DNA from: Lumbricus rubellus | Taxonomy: Eukaryota; Annelida; Clitellata; Crassiclitellata; Lumbricidae | Reading direction: 5' to 3' | Length of the DNA stretch: 64,000 nt | Assembly (NCBI GenBank): GCA_945859605.1 | Contig: OX243814.1 | Coordinates: 29,377,307-29,441,306 of the forward strand | Shown here: one piece after another, positions 44,476 through 56,480 of the stretch | How positions within the stretch are numbered: the first letter of the stretch is position 1 | Layout of the letters: the number at the start of each line of letters is the position of its first letter | Position numbers and translations under genes: made by a program | Notes under the pieces: model-generated | The model's input: the letters and a program-made list of their open reading frames with translations, nothing else | What the model was told of the DNA's origin: nothing | Database searches by the model: none

Positions 44476-45939
44476 TTTTTACCCAAGGTACCTAGGATCC
44501 CTCGGGATTAAAAAAAATTATGCTTGTAGCTGGTTTTGTGTGTATTGTTATTATTATTATTATCATTATTACTATTATTGTTGTCATTGTTGCTGTTGTT
44601 ATTATTTGTGATTCTTTGTAGTGGCATAATCTTTTATTAAGATTTGTGGCTTGTGTGTACCGCTATTTAATTTGACTATAAAGAGTACACTGACCGTATA
44701 CTATTTAAGAGAAGACTGATCATTTATGCAGACTTTTGCAGAGGCTGAGAAATGATATTTGCTGACATTTATTACCCATAACCCCATAATTGCTGCACTG
44801 ATTAAGTGCTCTTTTATTTATAAATATTGTTATTTGTGGAGGTCACGATGTTGTGGTTTGTGTTGTGTTGGTGGTCGTGGTGCCGGTTGTATTGCTGTTA
44901 GTCTTAGAATTATTAGATGCAACGTAGCTGGTGGTGGTGTTATTGTTGTTATTAATATTATATTACTAAGTACTGATATTGTTAGTTATTTTTTATAACT
45001 TTTTACCAATTTCTGCTTTAAGGGAGGGCTGGCTTAATGGATTGCTGTTCTAGCCTTCCATTGCTTGTACTATTAGTACTGTTGTTGGTGGCTCTGGGGG
45101 GTGGTGACAGAGCCAGTTTTCGTGTTATGACTACAAAAGTATGTTGTTTTTTGTTCGGTTTCGTTACATATGAAAGAAACGATTAATCTAAAAAATCTAT
45201 TAAAACATTTAACTCAACTGATTTAGCTTGCAATCTAGTGTTTTGTATGTTCTGGGAATTATCTGAATGAAATCATTTTGTTTTTAGGACTCGATGCAGA
45301 TTTTTAAAAATCTGGAATTTTAGAAGGGTGATAGCACCTGTCAAACGGTCAAACATGCCACAGCAACTGTTGCATTATGGACATGCGTAGTAGGTATTTC
45401 ATATTTATCCCTTATTATTGGTATTGACATCAACATTTATTTTTATGCATTTATTCAGCGCCACTATCTTGTGGCGGCGGTGGAAAATTATCTCTTATCT
45501 TGCTACAAAACCCTTTTAATTTCTTTTCGATTTGTTTTGCTATGATGCACGTAACCACATTGCATCTAGACATTTGCTTAAACTTTTTCCCATAGCTTTG
45601 TTTTGATCTGTATGTATATCCGAGCCTGTCACCAGTATTGTGTCTCTTCTTGATGTCTCAGCAGTGTTTGCTACTTGTCAGTTTTCCCCATCTTAATAAT
45701 TCTTTATATATGCAGCACTTTTGTAAACATACTTAGAATGTTTTTCATTTAGTGTCGCTATTCATAGATGCATAATAACAGTTAGTTGCATTTGTCTAGC
45801 ACAACGAGCAACATGTATACATGTATACATTGTATAGTTCCTGTCACTGCAGTGGTTTACTAATCTATAATTGCACTTGCAATGAATTTTTAAAAATATT
45901 TGTGCAATGCTAAGTAATGTGCATGAACGTGGTTATAGA

Positions 45940-46090
45940 GATTGTATTGTATCTGGCTATTTATAAAGCACTTCTCCGAGCAAGAGCCTTTCAGACGTGC
46001 TCCCAGTGTGTGCAACCGTGAGAGAAAAGGCAGGTTTTGGGACGAGAAAAGAACGATTGGAGCTCACCAGATACAATGATGGAAAGAACT
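45940..46090. mobile_element. Interspersed repeat, family B
   Basis: Second copy of the repeat at 29,170-29,285, continuing with GCAGGTTTTGGGACGAGAAA and AGCTCACCAGATACAATG, then a G run at 46,097-46,110. As it occurs both inside and outside the giant element, it is a general repeat of this genome. Confidence 0.65.
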
Positions 46091-46950
46091 GATGGTGGGG
46101 GGGGGGGGGGAGGAGTCACTATTGAAATTCATTATTGCCATGGCATTGCATAGGGTCTGTGATTTTACTAACTGAAAATAGTTTTTTTGTAGAAGTCGAG
46201 ATGTTGTACGAACTCTGGCAATTGAGAATGCTGAACAAGTAGATGGCCATAACTATATGTACATGTATGTGTGGTTACATCTTCGAAAGCATCGTTAGTA
46301 TCTCAATTTTAACCAAACATTGTTGGTATAGCCTTCATTAATGTTATGCATTTATGAAGCGCCATTGTCGTATGACAAGTATCAATTGATGACACTGAGC
46401 GACTGGTAACCAAGGTGTAACGTTTCTGCATGGCAACCATTTCCTCGATGTCTCAAACATGTACTGTATTTTTGTGTCTCCTAGTTCTACAGGGCTAGTG
46501 TTACAGGGATAGTTTCCTTAATTAGTCATGTGCAACCTAAAAAAATTTCTATGCTTTGGTTTCATTGAGCAACATTATATAAAATTTTATCAAAATATTC
46601 ATGCAGTACTTATAAACTATCCATGTTTTCTTCACATAAATTATTTCGTATATTGTTTTGCTATTAATCTTTCGTAACATAATTAGCTTAGAACTAAAAG
46701 AGCAGTAGCCTACTGAAGTTCACACTAGCCAAACAATGGTAAGTTTTAGAGGCCTCTATTGCAGATAATGTGTAGTACTGTAGAGTTGCCTACAGATTTG
46801 TCTGTTCTTTTATTATCAATATGATTAAGCGCTATTTTATTCTTATGGCACCACTTTATTATATGTTTTGCTGTACTATAGATACTAAGATTGTATAGCA
46901 TGACATGTGCTGTCGATATCCAACACGCAAAATTTTTTATGTTTTTCTAG

Positions 46951-47033
46951 AAACTTCTATCTGATCAGTCATCAAGCCTAAGTTATGATGTCGGCTTCCA
47001 GAAGATCAGTCAAGTACGACAGACTAGGTTGAG
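46951..47033 (+). CDS. Candidate exon ending exactly where the 27-bp minisatellite starts
   Basis: A strong acceptor (TTTATGTTTTTCTAG) and donor (TTGAG|GTAAGG) enclose 83 nt. One frame is open: KLLSDQSSSLSYDVGFQKIS then QVRQTRL. It ends in phase 2, which fits the candidate exon at 54,589. No domain recognised. The repeat array begins at the donor. Confidence 0.45.
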
Positions 47034-50000
47034 GTAAGGGCCTCAGTTTATTCACAAGGGTGAATGGCCTCAGGTTATTCACGAGGGTGAAGGGCCTCAG
47101 TTTATTCACGAGCGATAAGGGCCTCAGTTTATTCATGAGGGTTAAGGGCATTAGTTTATTCACGAGGGTTAAGGGCATCAGTTTATTCCCGAGCGCGAAG
47201 GGCACTAGTTTATTCACGAGCTTTAAGAGCCTCAGTTTATTCACAAGGGTTAAGAGCACTAGTTTATTCACATGCTGTAAGGGCCTCAGTTTATTCACGA
47301 GGGTTAAGGGCATCAGTTTATACACAAGTGTAAAGGGTCTGAGTTTATTCATGAGGGTTAAGGGTATGAGTTTATTCACATGCTGTAAGGGCCTCAGTTT
47401 ATTCACGAGGGTTAAGGGCATTAGTTTATTCACGAGGGTTAAGGGTATGAGTTTATTCACGAGCGCTATGGGCCTCAGTTTATTCACGAGGGTTAGGGAC
47501 CTCGGTTTATTCACGAGGGTTAAGGGCATCAGTTTATTCACGAGCGTGAAGGGCACTAGTTTATTCACGAGCTTTAAGAGCCTCAGTTTATTCACAAGGG
47601 TTAAGAGCACTAGTTTATTCACATGCTGTAAGGGCCTCAGTTTATTCACGAGGGTTAAGGGCATTAGTTTATTCACGAGGGTTAAGGGCCTCAGTTTATT
47701 AACGAGCGCTTAGGGCCTCAGTTTATTCACGAGGGTTATGGGCATCAATTTATTCACGAGCGGTAAGGGCATCAGCTTGTTCACAAGCACGAAGGACACT
47801 AGTTTAATGACGAGCCCGTGGGGCACTGGTTTATTCACGAGGGTTAAGGGCATCAGCGTTAAGGGCATCAGTTTATTCACGATAGTCAAGGGCCTCAGTT
47901 TATTCACGAAGGTTAAGGGTATCACTTTATTCACGAGGGTCAAGGGCATTAGTTTATTCACGAGCGATAAGGCCATCAGTTTATTCACGAGCGATAAGGG
48001 CCTCAGTTTATTCAGGAGGGTTAAGGGCCTCCGTTTATGCACGGGTGTAAAGGGCCTCAGTTTATTCACGAGGGTTAAGGCCTCAGTTTATTCACGAGGG
48101 TCAGGGCCTCAGTTTATTCACGAGGGTTAAGGGTATCAGTTTATACACGGGTGTAAAGGGCCTCAGTTTATTCACGAGGGTTAAGGGCATCAGTTTATTC
48201 ACGATAGTCAAGGGCCTCAGTTTATTCACGAGCGATAAGGCCATCAGTTTATTCACGAGCGATAAGGGCATCAGCTTGTTCACAAGCACGAAGGACACTA
48301 GTTTAATGACGAGCCCGTGGGGCACTGGTTTATTCACGAGGGTTAAGGGCATCAGCGTTAAGGGCATCAGTCTATTCACGATAGTCAAGGGCCTCAGTTT
48401 ATTCACGAGGGTTAAGGGTATCACTTTATTCACGAGGGTCAAGGGCATTAGTTTATTCACGAGCGATAAGGCCATCAGTTTATTCACGAGCGATAAGGGC
48501 CTCAGTTTATTCAGGAGGGTTAAGGGCCTCCGTTTATGCACGGGTGTAAAGGGCCTCAGTTTATTCACGAGGGTTAAGGGCCTCAGTTTATTCACGAGGG
48601 TCAGGGCCTCAGTTTATTCACGAGGGTTAAGGGCCTCCGTTTATACACGGGTGTAAAGGGCCTCAGTTTATTCACGAGGGTTAAGGGCCTCAGTTTATTC
48701 ACGAGCCATAAGATCATCAGTTTATTCACGAGCGATAAGGGCCTCAGTTTATTCACGAGCGATAAGGGCATCAGTTTATTCACGAGTGATAAGATCATCA
48801 GTTTATTCACGAGCGATAAGGGCCTCAGTTTATTCACGAGGGTTAAGGGTATCAGTTTATTCACGAGGGTTAAGGGTATCAGTTTATTCACGAGCGATAA
48901 GGTCATCAGTTTATTCACGAGGGTTAAGGGTGTCAGTTTTTTGACAATAGTCAAGGGCCTCAGTTTATTCACGAGGGTTAAGGGTATCAGTTTATACACG
49001 GGTGTAAAGGGCCTCAGTTTATTCACGTGGGTTAAGGGCATTAGTTTTATTCACGAGGGTTAAGGGCATCAGCTTGTTCACAAGCACGAAGGGCATTAGT
49101 TTATTCACGACCCCGTGGGGCACTAGTTTAGTCACGAGGATTAAGGGCATCAGCGTTAAGGGCATCAGTTTATTCATGAGCGCGAAGGGCACTAGTTTAT
49201 TCACGAGGATTAAGGTCATCAGTTTATACACGGGTGTAAAGGGCCTCAGTTTATTCACGTGGGTTAAGGGCATCAGTTTATTCACGAGCACAAAGGGCAC
49301 TAGTTTATTCACGAGGGTTAAGGGCATCAGTTTATTCAAGAGCGTTAAGGGCATCAGTTTATTCAAGAGCGTTAAGGGCATCAGTTTATCCATGAGCTCT
49401 GAGGGCATCAGTTTATTCACGAGCGCAAAAGGCACTAGTTTATTCACGAGGGTTAAGGGCATCAGTTCATTCAAGAGCGTTAAGGGCATCAGTTTATTCA
49501 CGTGAGTTAAGGGCATCAGTTTATTCATGAGCGCTGAGGGCATCAGTTTATTCACGAGCGCAAAGGGCCTCAGTTTAATCACGAGGATTAAGGGCATCAG
49601 TTTTTTCGAGAGCGTTAAGGGCATCAGTTTATTCACGAGCACAAAGGGCACTAGTTTTTTCACGAGGGTTAAGGGCATCAGTTTATTCAAGAGCGTTAAG
49701 GGCATCAGTTTATTCAAGAGCGTTAAGGGCATCAGTTTATTTATGAGCTCTGAGGGCATCAGTTTATTCACGAGTGCAAAAGGCACTAGTTTATTCACGA
49801 GGGTTAAGGGCATCAGTTCATTCAAGAGCGTTAAGGGCATCAGTTTATTCACGTGAGTTAAGGGCATCAGTTTATTCATGAGCGCTGAGGGCATCAGTTT
49901 ATTCACGAGCGCAAAGGGCCTCAGTTTAATCACGAGGATTAAGGGCATCAGTTTTTTCGAGAGCGTTAAGGGCCACAGTTTATTCACGTGGGTTAAGGGC

Positions 50001-52262
50001 ATCAGTTTATTCATGAGCGCTGAGGGCACTAGTTTATTCATGAGGAATTAGGACATCAGTTTATACACGGGTGTAAAGGGCCTCAGTTTATAAAACGGGT
50101 GTAAAGGGCCTCAGTTTATTCACGAGGGTTAAGGGCACTAGTTTATTCACGAGCGCTAAGGGCCTTAGTTTATTCACGTGGGTTAAGGGCATCAGTTTAT
50201 TCACGAGCGCTGAGGGCCTCAGTTGATTCACGAGCGCGAAGGTCACTAGTTTATTCACGAGGTTTAAGGGCACTAGTTTATTCACGAGGGTTAAGGGCAT
50301 CAGTTCATTCAAGAGCGTTAAGGGCATCAGTTTATTCACGTGAGTTAAGGGCATCAGTTTATTCATGAGCGCTGAGGGCATCAGTTTATTCACGAGCGCA
50401 AAGGGCCTCAGTTTAATCACGAGGATTAAGGGCATCAGTTTTTTCGAGAGCGTTAAGGGCATCAGTTTATTCACGAGCACAAAGGGCACTAGTTTATTCA
50501 CGAGGGTTAAGGGCATCAGTTTATTCAAGAGCGTTAAGGGCATCAGTTTATTCAAGAGCGTTAAGGGCATCAGTTTATTTATGAGCTCTGAGGGCATCAG
50601 TTTATTCACGAGTGCAAAAGGCACTAGTTTATTCACGAGGGTTAAGGGCATCAGTTCATTCAAGAGCGTTAAGGGCATCAGTTTATTCACGTGAGTTAAG
50701 GGCATCAGTTTATTCATGAGCGCTGAGGGCATCAGTTTATTCACGAGCGCAAAGGGCCTCAGTTTAATCACGAGGATTAAGGGCATCAGTTTTTTCGAGA
50801 GCGTTAAGGGCCACAGTTTATTCACGTGGGTTAAGGGCATCAGTTTATTCATGAGCGCTGAGGGCACTAGTTTATTCATGAGGAATTAGGACATCAGTTT
50901 ATACACGGGTGTAAAGGGCCTCAGTTTATAAAACGGGTGTAAAGGGCCTCAGTTTATTCACGAGGGTTAAGGGCACTAGTTTATTCACGAGCGCTAAGGG
51001 CCTTAGTTTATTCACGTGGGTTAAGGGCATCAGTTTATTCACGAGCGCTGAGGGCCTCAGTTGATTCACGAGCGCGAAGGTCACTAGTTTATTCACGAGG
51101 TTTAAGGGCACTAGTTTATTCACGAGCACAAAGGGCACTAGTTTATTCACGAGGGTTAAGGGCATCAGTTTATTCAAGAGCGTTAAGGGCATCAGTTTAT
51201 TCAAGAGCGTGAAGGGCATCAGTTTATCCATGAGCTCTGAGGGCATCAGTTTATTCACGAGCGCAAAAGGCACTAGTTTATTCACGAGGGTTAAGGGCAT
51301 CAGTTTATTCAAGAGCGTTAAGGGCATCAGTTTATTCAAGAGCGTTAAGGGCATCAGTTTATCCATGAGCTCTGAGGGCATCAGTTTATTCACGAGCGCA
51401 AAAGGCACTAGTTTATTCACGAGGGTTAAGGGCATCAGTTCATTCAAGAGCGTTAAGGGCATCAGTTTATTCACGTGAGTTAAGGGCATCAGTTTATTCA
51501 TGAGCGCTGAGGGCATCAGTTTATTCACGAGCGCAAAGGGCCTCAGTTTAATCACGAGGATTAAGGGCATCAGTTTTTTCGAGAGCGTTAAGGGCATCAG
51601 TTTATTCACGAGCACAAAGGGCACTAGTTTATTCACGAGGGTTAAGGGCATCAATTTATTCAAGAGCGTTAAGGGCATCAGTTTATTCAAGAGCGTTAAG
51701 GGCATCAGTTTATTCATGAGCTCTGAGGGCATCAGTTTATTCACGAGCGCAAAAGGCACTAGTTTATTCACGAGGGTTAAGGGCATCAGTTCATTCAAGA
51801 GCGTTAAGGGCATCAGTTTATTCACGTGAGTTAAGGGCATCAGTTTATTCATGAGCGCTGAGGGCATCAGTTTATTCACGAGCGCAAAGGGCCTCAGTTT
51901 AATCACGAGGATTAAGGGCATCAGTTTTTTCGAGAGCGTTAAGGGCCACAGTTTATTCACGTGGGTTAAGGGCATCAGTTTATTCATGAGCGCTGAGGGC
52001 ACTAGTTTATTCATGAGGAATTAGGACATCAGTTTATACACGGGTGTAAAGGGCATCAGTTTATAAAACGGGTGTAAAGGGCCTCAGTTTATTCACGAGG
52101 GTTAAGGGCACTAGTTTATTCACGAGCGCTAAGGGCCTTAGTTTATTCACGTGGGTTAAGGGCATCAGTTTATTCACGAGCGCTGAGGGCCTCAGTTGAT
52201 TCACGAGCGCGAAGGTCACTAGTTTATTCACGAGGTTTAAGGGCACTAGTTTATTCACGAGC
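47034..52262. repeat. 27-bp minisatellite, 5.2 kb, with higher-order repeats, open on both strands
   Basis: About 190 units near GGGCATCAGTTTATTCACGA plus GGGTTAA. As 27 is a multiple of three and the unit lacks stops in one frame per strand, both strands stay open for up to 360 codons: plus SLFTRVKGI-type and minus LTLVNKLMP-type nonapeptides. A variant block with TGAGGAATTAGGACATCAG recurs at 50,041, 50,879 and 52,014. The spacings are 838 and 1,135 bp, i.e. 31 and 42 units plus one base, showing higher-order duplication. No start, signal or domain supports translation. Confidence 0.92.
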
Positions 52263-52982
52263 GGAATAGATATATAGTCTCCAGAGACTATTATTATTAA
52301 TTTTTTTTATTGTTTTTCCATGAGATATCAATGATCCCTCAGGATGTAAAAAATTTATATTAGGAGTTAAAAACGAATCTCCGATAAATCCGTCTTCGTC
52401 CCAAGTTTCGCAACCATTGTTATTGTTACTGTTATTGGTAATATTATTAATACAACTTTTTTTCAACAAAATCTGGTTGGATAAAAGAACCGCGGAAGGC
52501 CACGGCATTATTATTATTATTATTATCTCAAATTTTTGTTTTAACCAAACATTATTAGTATAGCCTTCGTTATTATTGCTCATTTATTTCTCAGATATAT
52601 TGTGAAGTTTTGACCCATGAATGGCTTTGTCAGTTGTTACTATGCTCTTACAACGAACCCTGACTTCTAGAGTTGACTTTTGAGGTCCACGTGTATGCAC
52701 AGCCATCAGATAGAGGCAGGCTTTTTTATTTTGTTATTGTGAGTTATGACAACGATTATATTATGGGTAGCTGTCTGTTTATTTTGAGTTGTAGTATAAT
52801 ACTAAATGATCCAAACTACGTTGAAACATGACTTCAAAGCCATTTGTGATGCGACCTGGGAAAACCAGGCAGATGTCGCTAGATAGCATTTTGAGATAAT
52901 TAATGACCGATTTTTGTGAAATGGAGTCAGAGGTCGATTTTTACTTTCTGACTTTGCTATCATTTAGTTTGGGCTCTCTCTT

Positions 52983-53037
<55 letters not shown>

Positions 53038-53150
53038 GTATTGTTTTGCAACTGACCATTTATGAAGTGTTTCTCGCAGCAAAGGCCTTTCAGAAGCACT
53101 CCCCTTGTTCGCTCTCTGTCTCTCCCTCGCTCCCTCCCTCCCTCCCTCCC

Positions 53151-53206
<56 letters not shown>

Positions 53207-54588
53207 ATCTCTCTGTGCACTTCTCGCAGCAAGATCCTATCAGAAGCACTCTCATTGCTCATTCTGTCTGTCTGTCTCTCTCTCTCTGTCTCTCTCTCTG
53301 TCTCTCTCTCTGTGTCTGTCTGTCTGTCTCTCTCTCTTGCTCTCTCTCCCTCCCTTTCTCTCAGCAGCCATTTTTAAAAATGGCCTCCGGTTTACAGATT
53401 TTAAATTATCTCAGCTTCTAGTTTGCTTAGAATCGTAATCTTGGTGTCCAAACATACATAGTTCAGGGCGAGGATTCGAACAAAGTCATTGAAAATGTTC
53501 CCACGACTTCATTTAAAAATGGCTGCTGAGAGAAAGGGAGGGAGAGAGAGCAAGAGAGAGAGACAGACAGACAGACAGACACACAGACACACAGAGAGAG
53601 AGACAGAGAGAGAGACCGAAATTGGGAGTTTTTAATATCTCGGCTTCCAGGGGGCAGATGATTGGGCTTGAATTATAGTAGTCCTGACTCGGTGGACACA
53701 AAAGTCAGTCTGATCCAGAGAAGAGAGAGGCCAATGAGAAAAATGCAGAAGTAAGAGAATGAATATAATATAATGAGATATTTAGGCACAAGTTCTAGTT
53801 TGGGCTTGAGGGCCAAAGCAAGGGCTTTATATTGTAAGTTAATGTGCTGTTAGCTGCTTTAGGCCTTAATAAGATCATATAAGAATATTCTTTAATTGAC
53901 CAATTGCTATCTGCATTTTGGTGTACTGGCATGGTATAAATAATAAACAAACGTACATCATTACTATTACCAATCAATGTCAAAATTCCAAGTTAAAAAA
54001 ATCAATAAGTATAATATATGTTCTTTTACTGACCAACAGTTTATACTGCTCTTTGATTTATATTGTAAGATATTTAAATATGATAAAGCATTTTCATTAA
54101 ACATGATTTCCTCGTTAGGTTGTCCGCCCTAGGAATAATTCTGTCATGTAGTCTTGGCCGCATGGAATAAGGCTAGGGCCTGATTACACTGTTGGTGGAG
54201 AGTTCTAGAATCTAGATGATTCAAAAATGGAATGGCCTTCTGATGGGATGTAGTATCCCAAGACTAAGAAAATTATTTGCTAATGTTTGCTAATCTATGG
54301 TTGTGTCTCAGGCTTCATTCAAGACTGCTGATTCTAACAGATTTATCTTTGCTCTAAATTTCAAAGTGTAAAAATATAGTCTATTTTATTCTTCATATAG
54401 GATAGATTTGTCTTGCTTCACTGGAAAAGGATTACTGAAATGCATATGACTACTACTATCATTTGTAAATTATAACTTTTAAGTTTTATATGAAAAATCA
54501 AGACTTATTTGTCTGATTGTGCATAGTGTGCAAGCACGTAATTCAGCATTGCTGACCGAAATTTGTTTTTTGCTTTTCATGTTAACAG
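52263..54588. other. Stretch after the minisatellite: repeats, no recognised gene
   Basis: (CTGT)n/(CTCC)n microsatellites lie at 52,977-53,038, 53,120-53,205 and 53,265-53,360, with a G/A-rich counterpart at 53,525-53,620. TTTAACCAAACATT(A/G)TT(A/G)GTATAGCC at about 52,540 also occurs at about 46,310, so these copies bracket the array. Inverted copies of TTTAAAAATGGC(C/T)(T/G)C(C/T) lie at 53,370 and 53,513. Confidence 0.55.
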
Positions 54589-54640
54589 GTCGTTTCATCA
54601 CTTGACAAGCTCAGCTACTAAGCCAGCTTCATCTGCCTGA
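54589..54640 (+). CDS. Candidate terminal coding exon in the giant element
   Basis: The acceptor TTTTCATGTTAACAG is good. Joined in phase 2 to the exon at 46,951-47,033, the frame gives SFHHLTSSATKPASSA and a TGA at 54,638. What follows would be a 3' UTR. No AATAAA was seen close by; ATTAAA occurs near 54,926. The phase match is the only link, so this is a hypothesis. Confidence 0.33.
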
Positions 54641-55267
54641 GCTCCTCTCCTTGTCGCCCCACAGACTCTACACTTAAAGTTGAAGTCTCACCACTTCAAG
54701 AATTTGCACCCTAATCCATTTAATATTTCAAGAAACTTCTTCTTCAACAAGATCCGCTGTAGCCTCTGCTCGGCCTCCTGTCTGGCAACCATTGTCTGGC
54801 CTCTAATGGACATAGATCTCTGGACAATTAATCTGTTACAATGCAGTGCTCGTGAATAGGTTGTTGCCCGGTGCTCAGAAGTGGACTAGCGCTTTCGAAA
54901 TTTTGAGTTTGGCAGTTGTTCAAAGCATTAAATACAACACTGTTTAAGGTTTTTAATATGATATTTCCTCGTGCTTTTTGATCGGCTGGAACAATATCCA
55001 CTTGTTATTCGATCGACCTGCTCAGTGGACTGTTTGAGCATTTACGAGTTTCTGGAATACACAAGTTTATCAAAAGTCAAGACCAAAATCAATTTCACAA
55101 CCATTTCTCAAACTTGTCAGCCTAATATGATGACTCATGTTTTTCAAAGCCAATGACTTTGATGTTGACGTTTGCTTTTTAAATTTCATGTGTGTTTATT
55201 ATTTAAATTATTATTTTGATTCTAAAAACGACAGGTGTTTGTGAATTTAAGATTCTTATGTGACGTA

Positions 55268-55317
55268 ATGTTGTATTATAATGTTCACATGTTGTTAAAA
55301 TAGCTAGAATGGTGGTC

Positions 55318-55379
<62 letters not shown>

Positions 55380-55704
55380 TGCCAAGTATTCTGATTTTAA
55401 AATTCCTACATGACAATTGTTTTATAAATTGTTTATAAATCACTTCACGAAGCTGTGCCTGAGCACCTGTGCAATTGCTGCACTGGATCTCATTCCTCCG
55501 CGTCCATTCTTTGGCTCCAGTCATTTGAGAGAACTGATGTATTTGGAGGATCGGGATGCACTTGGGTGTTTAAATACACCGAAGGGTGGATTAGAACACC
55601 TTGGTTGAGGGTGTTTATAATTCACCCATACTTTTTTTGTTTTTATATATAATAGACCACCATTCTAGCTATTTTAACAACATGTGAGCATTATAATACA
55701 ACAT
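55268..55704. repeat. Long inverted repeat, about 59-bp arms, around (TA)n
   Basis: Left arm ATGTTGTATTATAATG...GAATGGTGGTCTATTATA (55,268-55,327) and right arm (55,645-55,704) are reverse complements with about one mismatch. Between them are a 50-bp (TA)n run and about 250 bp, whose end holds the first degenerate units of the 47-bp array. It could be a foldback element inserted in that array. Confidence 0.85.
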
Positions 55705-56345
55705 CCTTCGTTGAGGGTGTATTTAATTCACCCGTAGGGTGGGTTAGAGCACCTTCGTTGAGGGTGTATTTAATACACCCCTAGGGTGGGTTAGAGCACC
55801 TTCGTTGAGGGTGTATTTATTACACCCCTAGGGTGGGTTAGAGCACCTTGGTTGAGGGTGTATTTATTACACCCCTAGGGTGGGTTAGAGCACCTTGGTT
55901 GAGGTTGTATTTATTACACCCCTAGGGTGGGTTAGAGCACCTTGGTTGAGGGTGTATTTATTACACCCCTAGGGTGGGTTAGAGCACCTTGGTTGAGGGT
56001 GTATTTATTACACCCCTAGGGTGGGTTAGAGCACCTTCGTTGAGGGTGTATTTATTACACCCCTAGGGTGGGTTAGAGCACCTTGGTTGAGGGTGTATTT
56101 ATTACACCCCTAGGGTGGGTTAGAGCACCTTGGTTGAGGGTGTATTTATTACACCCTTAGGGTGGGTTAGAGCACCTTGGTTGAGGGTGTATTTATTACA
56201 CCTCTAGGGTGGGTTAGAGCACCTTGGTTGAGGGTGTATTTATTACACCCCTAGGGTGGGTTAGAGCACCTTGGTTGAGGGTGTATTTATTACACCCCTA
56301 GGGTGGGTTAAAACACCTTCGATGAGGGTGTATTTTTTACACCCC
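55705..56345. repeat. 47-bp subterminal tandem array near the right end of the giant element
   Basis: About 13-14 units: GGTTGAGGGTGTATTTATTA, then CACCCCTAGGGTGGGTTAGAGCACCTT. Each unit has two small palindromes, GGGTGTATTTATTACACCC and CACCCCTAGGGTG. The GGGTGTATTT motif also lies 16 bases inside the left terminus. Arrays of this kind beside the ends are typical of transposase-binding regions in large CMC-type elements. Confidence 0.9.
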
Positions 56346-56480
56346 AAGGGTGTAATGTAGTAGGTGGGATTCCCCACCCCGTAGAAAAGGTGGGATTTCA
56401 CTCCCTTACATAGAAAAAAGGGTGGCCTATAGAGACCACCCTAAAAGGTCGGATATCCGACGGTTTTCAGTAACAGTGTA

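Larger units (their letters stand above)
37245..56478. mobile_element. Putative giant DNA transposon, 19.2 kb, CACTG ends, TA target, nested in the retrotransposon
   Basis: Left end CACTGTTA (37,245-37,252), right end TAACAGTG (56,471-56,478), with TA directly outside each. The left boundary falls inside an RT codon. Directly after the right boundary the same frame resumes RT-like sequence for about 20 codons (with two stops), so excision would restore continuity. CACTG ends with a short target duplication recall the CMC (EnSpm/Mirage) superfamily. Terminal identity beyond 8 bp is poor and I see no transposase, so the assignment is tentative. The interior holds a palindromic left end, a 47-bp right subterminal array, a 27-bp minisatellite and candidate plus-strand exons. 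Alternatively it could be several nested insertions, or a recombination product. Confidence 0.68.

Noticed and set aside
49019..52014. Long minus-strand frames (340, 263 and 362 codons) as genes
   Set aside because: They are readings of the 27-bp minisatellite. Equally open frames occur on the other strand and they are broken at each higher-order repeat.
47034..52262. CRISPR-like array
   Set aside because: Units are directly adjacent with no unique spacers, and the genome is animal.
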